Source: Semisulcospira habei
Taxonomy: Eukaryota; Mollusca; Gastropoda; Semisulcospiridae
Length of the DNA stretch: 64,000 nucleotides
Direction of reading: 5' to 3'
NCBI GenBank assembly: GCA_036245525.1
Contig: BTPG01000003.1
Location: forward strand, 193,111,021 to 193,175,020
The position numbers and the translations under genes were made by a program. The first letter of the stretch is position 1. Each line of letters starts with the position of its first letter. Of the stretch, positions 60,401-63,136 are shown piece after piece. The notes under the pieces are model-generated. The model worked only from the letters and a program-made list of their open reading frames with translations. It made no database searches and was not told the origin of the DNA.

Positions 60401-63136
60401 CCACACAACTTACAAGATGTGAAGAACTATACCCACAAAGTCCTTTCTAATTAACAAGTTACAACCACTTTCACTTAGCAACAATAACTTGAATAAGGCT
60501 GCAGACTGCCAAGGGCCACTAACTGTTTTTTTTTAAAAACCTGATTCTGATGTTGAAATAACTCGACTGAAAAAGGGTAGCTTTCCACCAGGAATGATTT
60601 AAAACTGTTTGTCATGGGGATGGACAGCATGACAAAATCCACACCAGGGGCCAGTTGCATGAGCGAGCTTAGTCTTGCACCAGCCACTAAGCAAGGTGCG
60701 CCACTATAGCGGCACACCTTGCTTAGTGGCTGGTGCAGGACTAAAGCTCGCTCATGCAACTGGACCCTGGCGCTCTACAGTCCGTCGTGTACTTGTAACA
60801 CAGCAGGGCTAAGTATATTTTTGTCCGGGGACAAAAAGCCTTCAATTGTTTTCCGACCCTGTCATAATCTGTCCATCTATCTATCTATCCATCTAGATCT
60901 ATCTATCTATATCCCGTAGTCTTGCCGACCGTTGGGGCACCACTGATGACTTGGCAACCAGCTCCCTCCAACCCTCTCTGTTCTCTGCCATTCTCAGCGT
61001 ATCGCCCAGCTTCAGTCCTGTCCACTCTGAGATATTGTCCTCCCATCTTTTCCTCCGTCTTCCTCTCCTTCATCCTCCTTGCACAGTGCCCTGCAGGATT
61101 GTTTTGGCAAGCCCTGCTGAACGCGTGACATGCCCATACAACTTCAGTTTGCGTTTTCTCACAATGGCTAATAAGTCTTCATAGGGCCCGATGGCTTGCC
61201 TGATTCTGCATCCCACTTCCTCGTTTGTGATGTGATCTCTGTATGAGATGCCAAGCAGCCTTTGAAAACATCTCATTTCAGTGGCTTGTATCCTCCTTTC
61301 AAGGTCTGCTGTGAGGGTCCATGACTCGCAGGCATACAAGAACATTGAGATGACTAAGGAGCGCATCAGTCTGATCTTGGAGCAGAGTGTGATGTTTCTG
61401 TCCTTCCATATGGTCTTCAATCTTGTCAGTGCTGTTGTCTGCGCAATCCTGGACAGTATTTCTGGTTTTGATCCCTCATCTGTCACAATGGCTCCTAAGT
61501 ATTTGATTTTGAATTTCTTAACTGTTTCCAGTTTTTGGCCTCCAACCATGATTTCAGTGCCAATGCCACTGGCGTTATTGGTCATCAGTTTGGTCTTCTC
61601 TGCACTGATTTCCATCCCATATGCAATGGCTGTACTATCCAGATTTTCCACCAGCTGAGCTAGCTCCTTCTCTGTTCCTGTAAGGCCATCAATGTCGTCC
61701 GCAAAGTGCAAGTTCGTGATTGTTCTGCCTCCAATACTGACAGTTCCTTCATGATCTTTCAGAGCATCCGTCATGATTCTTTCCAGGAAGATGTTGAAAA
61801 GAGTAGGTGAGAGCAAGCAGCCTTGTCTGACTCCAACTGTAGTCCTAAACCAGTTTCCTATTTTGCCGTTGAAGCAGACTGCGCTAGTGGCCTTGTTGTA
61901 AAGGTTTGCTATGACTTTGATCAGGTTGGCATTGATGTTGTATAGCTTCATGGTGGACCAAAGGGCTGCATGCCACACCCTGTCAAACGCTTTCTTAAAA
62001 TCCACAAAGACATGATAGAGGTCCTGCTGGTGCTGGAGGTATCTCTCACATAGAACTTTCAGGTTGAAGGTCTGTTCAGTTGTGCTGCACCCTGGTCTGA
62101 AGCCTGCTTGTTCCTCAGCTATGATTTCCTCTGCCTGTGGCTTCAGCCTGTTCAGTAGGATCTTTAACATGACTTTGCTTGGGTGGGATATAAGACTGAT
62201 TGTGCGATAGTTCTGGCATTGATGTAAGTTGCCTTTTTTGGGAAGAGTTATTATAAGTGATTGGGTCCATGGTGTGGGCCAATCCCCTGACTGCCAGATC
62301 TTATTGCAGATTGTTAGTAAGGCGCTTATCGTGTCTTCTCCCCCTTCTTGGACTAGCTCTGCAGGGATGTTGTCTGCTCCCGCTGCCTTCCCTTTTTTCA
62401 GCGACTTCACTGCAGCCTCTACTTCTTCTCGGAGGATGGGATAGTTGCCATTGTTGGTCACGGGTGGGTTGACAAGTATGCCTGGGTCCCCTGCAGCTCG
62501 GTGGTTGTACAAATCTGAGCAGTACTCTGTCCATCTCTTCAGTATGTCTTGGTCTTCCGTAAGACAGTTCCCTTCACTATCTTGAATGATGGAGGAGCGT
62601 CCTTGTTTTACACTGGTCAGGTCTTTCACCAGCTGGTATGCTTTTTTGCTATTATTTTTGTTCAGATTTTCTTCTACGTGTTTACACTGATCTTCAATCC
62701 ACTTATTCTTTGCCTTTTTCATGCTTTTCTTGATATCCTGGTTAATTTCCCTGTATTGTTTAGCTCCTTCTACCTCCGATTTCTTTTTCTTTAATTCTTG
62801 ACGTTTGTCACATAGAACAAAGATGTCAGCTGTAACCCAAGGTTTCTTTGCTTGTCGGTGTTTGCCATCTGTCCATCAAATAATGATAATTTCTGTTAAC
62901 GGCAAGCCTGGGTTTATTTATTTTGATTATCAATGTGTACAATTTTAACCTCTGTTTGATGATTGCACTGACTCCTTTGTGAGTGCTGATGTATTCAGTA
63001 ATGCCAACGTCGACTTCCAGGACTTGACCATATGCTGGGGTATCGGCGATTTCCGCCCCTCCATCCTCCTTTTCTTTGTTGTCCTTGTTCTCTTCTGGTT
63101 TACTCTCCACCATTTCAGAACTTTCTAACCAGACTC
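14294..63136 (-). CDS. PUS7: Pseudouridylate synthase 7 (TruD family), 15 exons
   Basis: PUS7 isomerises uridine to pseudouridine at tRNA position 13 and at matching sites in mRNA. Minus-strand exons: 62950-63136, 59964-60051, 53355-53474, 52530-52656, 51877-52021, 36453-36530, 35303-35368, 34853-34915, 34200-34325, 33232-33448, 25502-25856, 25023-25151, 15496-15565, 15073-15224, 14294-14421. All borders are GT-AG and every phase matches. From the ATG at 63113 the sum is 2028 nt, 675 residues plus stop, close to vertebrate PUS7 (about 660). The TruD signature [11 protein letters not shown] holds the catalytic Asp; [12 protein letters not shown] and [14 protein letters not shown] are the other family motifs. 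The gene spans ~49 kb because four introns are swollen by retrotransposons. An acidic repeat-rich insertion in exon 11 is unusual. The N terminus is uncertain: the first exon shown has an acceptor upstream, so a 5'UTR or further coding exon lies beyond the window or in 63.14-64.0 kb. Confidence 0.96.
14604..14699. mobile_element. Hairpin MITE (family gamma)
   Basis: TTAGCCATTTGCCTGTCGGT...GTGACGGCCAATGGGTTAA around GATTCCTACAGGAATC. It lies in PUS7 intron 14. Confidence 0.75.
14845..15018. mobile_element. Hairpin MITE (family beta)
   Basis: GTAACCCATTCAGCCCCGGG...GTGTGGGGTTAA type ends with a TGATAATTCAAGGGTAGTGC hairpin. Located in PUS7 intron 14, ending 55 nt before exon 14's donor. Confidence 0.7.
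15073..15224 (-). CDS. PUS7: PUS7 exon 14
   Basis: [20 protein letters not shown] then [12 protein letters not shown] matches the DYSLxGxYRKxxxxPxxxxW segment near the C terminus. Donor GTATGA, acceptor TTTTGCGCAG. Confidence 0.94.
15496..15565 (-). CDS. PUS7: PUS7 exon 13
   Basis: [20 protein letters not shown] aligns with the YxxMLxxDxxxxxxM helix after VIYP. It is separated from exon 12 by a 9.5-kb intron filled with DIRS-like copies B and C. Confidence 0.93.
15915..16000. repeat. Hairpin element, diverged
   Basis: AAGTTGAAGATAGTGACAGT and its complement from 15970 form a stem around GCACCTACAGGCG. Confidence 0.55.
16745..17488 (+). pseudogene. Gag-like N-terminal part of copy B with Cys/His-type motif
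   Basis: Open for 247 codons. [20 protein letters not shown] then CHVC gives spaced Cys pairs (C-x2-C-x13-C-x2-C...C-x2-C), also in copies E and F, followed by [12 protein letters not shown]. The motif suggests metal or nucleic-acid binding in the element's first protein; that function is inferred. The frame runs into a poly-C tract at 17501-17518. Confidence 0.65.
17947..18735 (+). pseudogene. Gag-like C-terminal part of copy B
   Basis: [39 protein letters not shown] and [13 protein letters not shown] match copy E's gag. A frameshift near 18440 and a TAG near 18735 break the frame; after the stop, LALPGS-type DNA leads to RT. Confidence 0.7.
19120..19800 (+). pseudogene. Reverse transcriptase fragment of copy B
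   Basis: [40 protein letters not shown] and [16 protein letters not shown] are the first RT blocks, with the first catalytic Asp. A TAG at 19528-19530 interrupts before FRALPFGL; the YLDD box is not readable in frame. Confidence 0.8.
19801..21480. other. Intron 12 filler, unidentified
   Basis: DNA between truncated copies B and C. I see no convincing coding frame, terminal repeat or known repeat. A fragment AGCGGCGCCAAGCCACTCTG at 21490 resembles half of a hairpin MITE. Confidence 0.4.
21950..22290 (-). pseudogene. RNase H remnant of copy C with internal duplication
   Basis: [20 protein letters not shown] near 22100 matches [19 protein letters not shown] of copy E. The preceding ~101 bp is duplicated in tandem. 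Confidence 0.6.
22086..22287. repeat. 101-bp direct duplication
   Basis: GATGTATCTGCCTGCATGTT starts at 22086 and again at 22187, and the two units agree nearly base for base. Confidence 0.9.
22478..23355 (-). pseudogene. Gag middle/C-terminal remnants of copy C
   Basis: Frames change repeatedly. HIADSPLFG and [20 protein letters not shown] parallel [10 protein letters not shown] and [19 protein letters not shown] of copy [12 protein letters not shown] parallels [12 protein letters not shown]. Confidence 0.6.
23963..24199 (-). pseudogene. Gag N-terminal remnant of copy C
   Basis: [20 protein letters not shown] retains the first Cys pair and the FQWP motif of the family, but the following Cys pair is mutated. 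Confidence 0.6.
24740..24835. repeat. Degraded hairpin MITE
   Basis: GGATTAGCCATGATAG and CTATCATGGTCAATCC pair; the inner stem is shortened to CTACTCTGGCACTACCTGAA. Confidence 0.5.
25023..25151 (-). CDS. PUS7: PUS7 exon 12
   Basis: [20 protein letters not shown] is a highly conserved PUS7 block. Donor GTGAGT after the T of a split Cys codon; acceptor AAATGTGGGCAG is pyrimidine-poor. Confidence 0.95.
25199..25262. repeat. Short hairpin in PUS7 intron 11
   Basis: CGATGATACCACTCTGTAGA and GTGGTATCATCGCTAG form a perfect stem of about 14 bp with flanking TTGGCTG/CTAGCCA pairing. Confidence 0.65.
25502..25856 (-). CDS. PUS7: PUS7 exon 11 with acidic low-complexity insertion
   Basis: Starts with [17 protein letters not shown] and ends the conserved part at [11 protein letters not shown]. 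It then carries ~75 residues rich in Asp, Glu, Gly, Thr and Ala with repeated GDGE/GTGDG units, before exon 12 resumes homology. The vertebrate protein has only a short linker here. The insertion is open, in frame and flanked by good splice sites, so it looks coding rather than intronic. Confidence 0.93.
25918..26110. repeat. 21-bp minisatellite, about nine units
   Basis: The unit ACAGCCACCAGGAACATAAAT repeats almost perfectly. It begins about 62 nt upstream of the PUS7 exon 11 acceptor, inside intron 10. Period divisible by three gives spurious open frames on both strands. Confidence 0.95.
26202..26390. mobile_element. Hairpin MITE (family beta)
   Basis: GGGTTAACTAATTTAGCCCT then hairpin AATAATTTAAAGGAAGTGCC with complement to GATTATCATGG. 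In PUS7 intron 10. Confidence 0.65.
26769..26848. repeat. Internal complementary region of DIRS copy D
   Basis: TAATGCCATCGGTAAAAATA...TACATTACCGATGGCATTAC palindrome between the left terminal repeat and the recombinase end. Confidence 0.75.
26957..27900 (-). pseudogene. Tyrosine recombinase of DIRS copy D
   Basis: Reads [45 protein letters not shown] and [20 protein letters not shown], then [12 protein letters not shown] with the Tyr. The catalytic box HEVRA of copy E is replaced by DDLLMAA (near 27155), and a frameshift near 27450 splits the protein. Confidence 0.8.
28343..28765 (-). pseudogene. RNase H domain of DIRS copy D
   Basis: [33 protein letters not shown] and [19 protein letters not shown] keep the first and third acidic residues; the Glu of WLEL is Gly here. 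The ORF then shifts into [20 protein letters not shown] near 28260. Confidence 0.8.
28938..29290 (-). pseudogene. C-terminal RT fragment of DIRS copy D
   Basis: Starts abruptly at [18 protein letters not shown], joined to gag sequence, then reads through [20 protein letters not shown]. All upstream RT blocks with the first catalytic Asp are missing. Confidence 0.75.
29290..30420 (-). pseudogene. Gag region of DIRS copy D with internal repeats
   Basis: [20 protein letters not shown] corresponds to [16 protein letters not shown] of copy E. Upstream, 29820-30200 holds four imperfect ~100-bp repeats marked by GCTGAAGCACAGCC and CGGCACCACGCTGAAGCA; poly-Pro is encoded at 29656-29674. Confidence 0.6.
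31985..32950 (-). mobile_element. L2/CR1-like LINE, 5'-truncated
   Basis: C-terminal part of a LINE pol plus its 3' tail. The tail at 31990-32055 reads, on the minus strand, TCTAGAGCTC... GGCGCTATACAAGTACTCATT then (ATT)n. It lies just outside the right end of DIRS copy D in PUS7 intron 10. Confidence 0.85.
32239..32982 (-). pseudogene. LINE reverse transcriptase C-terminal fragment
   Basis: [60 protein letters not shown] and [14 protein letters not shown] are the usual thumb/C-terminal blocks of L2/CR1-type LINE proteins. The RT palm is missing (5' truncation). The frame is intact to its stop at 32239, implying a fairly recent insertion. The first ~12 residues are host-derived. Confidence 0.85.
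33232..33448 (-). CDS. PUS7: PUS7 exon 10
   Basis: [14 protein letters not shown] followed by [20 protein letters not shown] matches the vertebrate insertion between the NYYG motif and MYVH. It ends at IAM in phase 0, joining [11 protein letters not shown]. Confidence 0.95.
33621..33830. mobile_element. Hairpin MITE (family alpha) bounded by TTAA
   Basis: TTAACTCATTCTGCCTGCGA...CAGGCACGAGTTAA with a perfect ~40-bp-arm hairpin ATGATAGTTCAAGGGCGGTG. In PUS7 intron 9. Confidence 0.8.
33976..34174. mobile_element. Hairpin MITE (family beta)
   Basis: CTAACCCTTTTAGCCCCCAA...GGGGCTAAAAGGGTTAA. Almost the same sequence as 5095-5294; ends 26 nt from the exon 9 donor. Confidence 0.78.
34200..34325 (-). 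CDS. PUS7: PUS7 exon 9 (NYYG motif)
   Basis: [20 protein letters not shown] is the second TruD hallmark, which contributes to the active-site pocket. Donor GTAAGT, acceptor GATTGTCTAG. Confidence 0.96.
34499..34562. repeat. Hairpin element (family delta)
   Basis: AAGAGGCATAGATCCTCATG and AGATCTATGCCTCTTG pair. Other copies are at 35095, 36315, 52150, 53068 and 60109. Confidence 0.7.
34853..34915 (-). CDS. PUS7: PUS7 exon 8
   Basis: [20 protein letters not shown] matches the conserved LKLGxLxGNxFxVVLR block. Only 63 nt; donor GTAATG, acceptor TTGATTTCAG. Confidence 0.95.
35095..35279. mobile_element. Hairpin MITE (family delta) bounded by TTAA
   Basis: TTAACTGTCAAAAAGTGAAC...AAGTAAAGGGATTAA with a diverged delta hairpin CATAGATCCTCACAAGC. 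Confidence 0.6.
35303..35368 (-). CDS. PUS7: PUS7 exon 7
   Basis: [20 protein letters not shown] aligns with the LxxLN...xLGNF segment of PUS7. A perfect hairpin MITE (35450-35537) lies in the adjacent intron. Confidence 0.94.
35450..35537. mobile_element. Hairpin MITE (family gamma)
   Basis: GTAACCTTTGGTTATTGGTA...CGACAGCCAAAGGGTTAG. The stem AGCGGGTTTGGTCAAGGTGA is perfectly self-complementary around GATTCCTGCAGGAATC. Confidence 0.8.
36315..36391. repeat. Hairpin element (family delta)
   Basis: AAGAGGTATAAATTCTCATG and CATGAGAATTTATACTTCTT pair around CCCCTGTAACTGCAGGGG. Confidence 0.75.
36453..36530 (-). CDS. PUS7: PUS7 exon 6, catalytic Asp
   Basis: [20 protein letters not shown] contains the TruD-family G-x-K-D motif whose Asp is the nucleophile, so the active site is preserved. 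Short exon (78 nt) with acceptor TTATGTGCAG and donor GTATGG. Confidence 0.96.
36556..36840. repeat. 3' inverted terminal repeat of DIRS copy E
   Basis: CTTACCGATGGCATTACTAT at 36610 through CCTATCCCGGCATGCGCGGG is the partner of the 5' repeat. The outermost AT-rich part differs from the 5' end, as expected if the two extremities are asymmetric. Confidence 0.85.
36841..36928. repeat. Internal complementary region of DIRS copy E
   Basis: AGTAATGCCATTGGTAAGTA...CATTACCGATGGCATTAC, an AT-rich palindrome carrying both extremity sequences back to back. Confidence 0.75.
36985..37437 (+). mobile_element. L2/CR1-like LINE fragment inside DIRS copy E
   Basis: [20 protein letters not shown] and [20 protein letters not shown] are the last LINE pol blocks, ending with TAA at 37186-37188. 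The 3'UTR contains (TG)n and ends TAGGCGCTATACAAATTACC then (ATT)n. Severe 5' truncation. Confidence 0.85.
37216..37283. repeat. (TG)n microsatellite
   Basis: Roughly 33 TG dinucleotides in the 3' region of an L2/CR1-like LINE fragment. Confidence 0.98.
37482..38750 (-). pseudogene. Tyrosine recombinase of DIRS copy E
   Basis: All catalytic elements can be seen though frames differ: Arg in [18 protein letters not shown] at 37686-37672, and Tyr in [11 protein letters not shown] at 37577-37575. The N-terminal part reads [40 protein letters not shown] and [20 protein letters not shown]. Breaks occur near 38220 (LAHFDL/TSRSLI) and 37670. In DIRS elements this enzyme integrates the circular cDNA. 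Confidence 0.85.
38380..39336 (-). pseudogene. RNase H region of DIRS copy E
   Basis: [19 protein letters not shown] (Asp), [14 protein letters not shown] (Glu) and [17 protein letters not shown] (Asp), then [11 protein letters not shown] with the His, give a full RNase H set. The open frame runs on into shifted recombinase sequence, so only about 39336-38980 is genuine RNase H. Confidence 0.85.
39637..40640 (-). pseudogene. Reverse transcriptase of DIRS copy E
   Basis: Contiguous RT blocks: [36 protein letters not shown] with the first Asp, [15 protein letters not shown], and NYLDDLLL at 39798-39787 with the catalytic YLDD. The domain is open throughout. At its end GMEF is read as GWNS-stop through loss of one base near 39650, so RNase H is out of frame. 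Confidence 0.9.
40587..41591 (-). pseudogene. Gag-like protein of DIRS copy E, middle and C-terminal part
   Basis: Same frame before and after one TAG at 41141-41139 ([22 protein letters not shown]). [20 protein letters not shown] and [20 protein letters not shown] are shared with B. A one-base loss near 40680 ([16 protein letters not shown]) shifts the frame; the corrected order would run straight into RT. Confidence 0.75.
42139..42461. repeat. Three ~107-bp tandem units with poly-G spacers
   Basis: CTCAAGCCACGCTCAGAA... AATACTCAGAAGACTCGGAG followed by 19-27 G residues, repeated at about 42139, 42246 and 42356. Inside the gag region of copy E. Confidence 0.9.
42482..42790 (-). pseudogene. 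Gag-like N-terminal Cys-rich domain of DIRS copy E
   Basis: [20 protein letters not shown] then CVVC, followed by [12 protein letters not shown]. This matches copies B and F and is probably the start of the first protein; ATG at 42790 or 42769. Confidence 0.7.
43270..43466. repeat. 5' inverted terminal repeat of DIRS copy E
   Basis: GGGATAGGGTGATAGGGGGA...AGAGTGTATTCCACATAGTA is the reverse complement of 36610-36795 with few mismatches. Confidence 0.88.
43449..43500. repeat. Head-to-head junction palindrome of copies E and F
   Basis: TAATGCCATCGGTAATG (43449) and CATTACCGATGGTATTA (43483) face each other across a 17-bp AT-rich spacer. No host sequence separates the elements. Confidence 0.85.
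44058..44492 (+). pseudogene. Gag-like N-terminal domain of DIRS copy F
   Basis: [20 protein letters not shown] then [18 protein letters not shown], the subfamily version of the Cys-rich motif in B and E. Confidence 0.65.
44480..45060. repeat. Imperfect ~190-bp repeats in copy F gag region
   Basis: CACAGACCCGACTAGTGGTT recurs near 44496, 44683, 44840 and 44930 with GTCAACGCCGC... between. A related single block is at 50410-50520. Confidence 0.75.
45890..46103 (+). mobile_element. LINE 3' end fragment inside copy F
   Basis: AAAACACAGTCTTAAAACCC recalls the last LINE codons (LKTHLF). The segment ends CATGTATTGGCGCCTTATAA and (ATT)n, as at 37436. Confidence 0.6.
47045..47748 (+). pseudogene. 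Reverse transcriptase remnant of DIRS copy F
   Basis: [20 protein letters not shown] and [14 protein letters not shown] are degraded DLSxAYxxxPxxxxRR and PFGLNxxPWVF blocks; the frame alternates. The copy is cut by a hAT insertion at 47749. Confidence 0.7.
47873..48237. repeat. Tandem ~150-bp units in the hAT element
   Basis: GAAAATCAGCATTTTGA(A/T)GGCAG starts three times (47878, 48028, 48181); the third unit is partial. Confidence 0.9.
48490..48675 (-). pseudogene. BED-type zinc finger fragment of hAT transposase
   Basis: [20 protein letters not shown] then [20 protein letters not shown] and [11 protein letters not shown]-x2-C...H-x4-H with flanking aromatic residues, the usual first domain of hAT-like transposases. 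It stops right after the finger, so the catalytic DDE domain is lacking. Confidence 0.75.
49020..49640 (+). pseudogene. RNase H region of DIRS copy F
   Basis: [35 protein letters not shown] and [11 protein letters not shown]...[13 protein letters not shown] match the post-RT region of D and E ([14 protein letters not shown]). Confidence 0.7.
49780..50900 (+). pseudogene. Tyrosine recombinase of DIRS copy F
   Basis: [17 protein letters not shown] start at 49830, [12 protein letters not shown] at 50050, [13 protein letters not shown] at 50275, then HEIR (His 50763-50765, Arg 50772-50774), [11 protein letters not shown] and FYLRDLS (Tyr 50870-50872). Catalytic residues survive but frames do not. 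A block of gag-type repeat DNA interrupts at 50410-50520. Confidence 0.75.
51068..51160. repeat. Internal complementary region of DIRS copy F
   Basis: AGTAATACCATCGGTAATGT...ATACTTACCGATGGTATTAC; same layout as A, D, E, G. Confidence 0.78.
51424..51523. mobile_element. TTAA-bounded hairpin element (family eta)
   Basis: TTAACCCTCTGTCATCTACT...CAGTCAAGGGGTTAA with ACTGATGATAC / GTAATCATCAGTAG pairing. It starts about ten bases after the right end of copy F. Confidence 0.65.
51650..51862. mobile_element. Hairpin MITE (family beta)
   Basis: TAACCCATTCAACCGCATGG...GGGCTAAAAGGGTTAA with hairpin AATTCAAGGGTAGTGTCAGA. It ends 15 nt from the PUS7 exon 5 donor. Confidence 0.75.
51877..52021 (-). CDS. 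PUS7: PUS7 exon 5
   Basis: Encodes [20 protein letters not shown], one of the best conserved PUS7 blocks (RNA-binding face of the TruD fold). A 15.3-kb intron holding two DIRS-like elements follows in transcript order. Confidence 0.96.
52150..52215. repeat. Hairpin element (family delta)
   Basis: CAAGAGGCATAGATCCTCAT and ATGAGGATCTAAAACTTTT around CCCCCGCAACTGTGGGC. Confidence 0.65.
52385..52462. repeat. Hairpin element (family alpha)
   Basis: AGTTCAAGGGTAATGTCAGA...CACCACCCTTGAAGTT with loop GGCGCCTTTAGGCGCC. In PUS7 intron 4. Confidence 0.7.
52530..52656 (-). CDS. PUS7: PUS7 exon 4
   Basis: [20 protein letters not shown] followed by [15 protein letters not shown] matches the vertebrate PUS7 helix and strand. 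Acceptor CTTGATGCCAG; donor GTAGTT. Confidence 0.94.
53068..53141. repeat. Hairpin element (family delta)
   Basis: GCAAGAGGCGTAAATCTACA and TGTAGATCTATGCCTCTTGC around CCCCCGCAACTGTGGGAG. In PUS7 intron 3. Confidence 0.75.
53355..53474 (-). CDS. PUS7: PUS7 exon 3
   Basis: Forty codons: a Pro-rich start ([15 protein letters not shown]) then LQL-type helix ending [12 protein letters not shown]. Phase 0 at both ends. This variable linker corresponds to the region before the KEKRxxIH helix. Confidence 0.9.
53549..53625. repeat. Degraded hairpin (family gamma)
   Basis: GTTAACTGGCTGTCGGTAG...ACCGCTGCCAAAAGCC; left arm partly lost. Confidence 0.5.
53874..54013. repeat. Left arm of a 140-bp inverted duplicate
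   Basis: GGTCAAGAGTACGACTAGGC...CTAATCCTGTGTCATTT recurs inverted at 59735-59878 with only a few differences. Confidence 0.88.
55013..55101. repeat. Internal complementary region of copy G
   Basis: TGTCATCGGTAAGTATTTTT...AAACATTACCGATGAAATGA palindrome. Confidence 0.7.
55974..56639 (-). pseudogene. Gag-like fragment in copy G region
   Basis: [20 protein letters not shown] and [14 protein letters not shown] match copy F's [17 protein letters not shown]...WTQLWSF, with several Cys lost. The rest is a repeat of TVQSSGL units ([29 protein letters not shown]). Confidence 0.65.
56925..57420. repeat. Long inverted arm 2 (pairs with 58610-59105)
   Basis: CTTAGTTCGCTTCAGGGTGC..., TTCTATTTATATCGCACTTG, CGTTCAAAAGTTGAAATTCTC and ATTTTGGTTTCATGATGGGG all recur inverted in 58610-59105 at high identity. 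Confidence 0.85.
57744..58545 (+). other. Unidentified reading frames between long inverted arms
   Basis: Three plus-strand frames (57744-57965, 57905-58279, 58276-58545). They include a basic Cys-containing stretch [20 protein letters not shown], a Ser/Thr/Pro linker ending [13 protein letters not shown], and [21 protein letters not shown] do not recognise the family. The setting inside ~490-bp inverted arms suggests the remains of a DNA transposon's protein; P/THAP-like or Kolobok-like elements are possibilities only. Confidence 0.4.
58610..59105. repeat. Long inverted arm 3 (pairs with 56925-57420)
   Basis: Ends GCAAACTAAGTG at the outer side. A third, more diverged copy in the same orientation lies at 55340-55690. 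Confidence 0.85.
59735..59878. repeat. Right arm of the 140-bp inverted duplicate
   Basis: Reverse complement of 53874-54013, starting directly at the AT-rich right terminus of copy G (GAGAAAACAAATG). Confidence 0.88.
59964..60051 (-). CDS. PUS7: PUS7 exon 2
   Basis: [20 protein letters not shown] matches the conserved YSDFxVxEI segment of TruD enzymes. Acceptor CATTTTCAG, donor GTAAGC. It lies between the RTE-bearing intron 1 and the DIRS-bearing intron 2. Confidence 0.94.
60109..60396. mobile_element. TTAA-bounded element with delta hairpin and 33-bp triplication
   Basis: TTAAGCCCTTGACTGCCGGT...CCCCGGCAGTTAAGGGGTTAA. The right hairpin arm GCTCATGAGGATTTATGTCT is repeated three times (33-bp period), against a single left arm. 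Confidence 0.75.
60645..60770. mobile_element. Hairpin element (family epsilon)
   Basis: CAGGGGCCAGTTGCATGAGC...TCATGCAACTGGACCCTGG, palindromic around CCACTATAGCGGC; same family as 8781-8900. Confidence 0.8.
60878..62866 (-). mobile_element. RTE-like LINE, 5'-truncated, with 11-bp target duplication
   Basis: Lacks the endonuclease and starts before the RT domain. The 3' end is a (GATA)n-type tail directly after the last codons, as in RTE-type LINEs. ATCTGTCCATC flanks both sides (60867-60877 and 62867-62877). It lies in PUS7 intron 1 in the same orientation as PUS7. Clade assignment rests on general protein resemblance and tail type. Confidence 0.85.
60899..62863 (-). pseudogene. LINE reverse transcriptase with one premature stop
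   Basis: Open from [15 protein letters not shown] to a TGA at 61072-61070. RT blocks: [83 protein letters not shown], and [10 protein letters not shown] (FADD at 61705-61694), then [10 protein letters not shown] and [11 protein letters not shown]. After the TGA the same frame continues as [20 protein letters not shown] to a TAG at 60901-60899. So a single nonsense change is the only visible break in about 650 codons. Confidence 0.9.
62950..63136 (-). CDS. PUS7: PUS7 exon 1 as seen (start codon at 63113)
   Basis: Acceptor TTTGTGCACAG precedes it, so it is not the transcript's first exon. The Met at 63113 opens an acidic stretch ([17 protein letters not shown]), then [20 protein letters not shown], the conserved start of the PUS7 fold. 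The ATG is preferred because no family similarity is visible upstream of it. The donor GTTAAA is weak. Confidence 0.85.
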
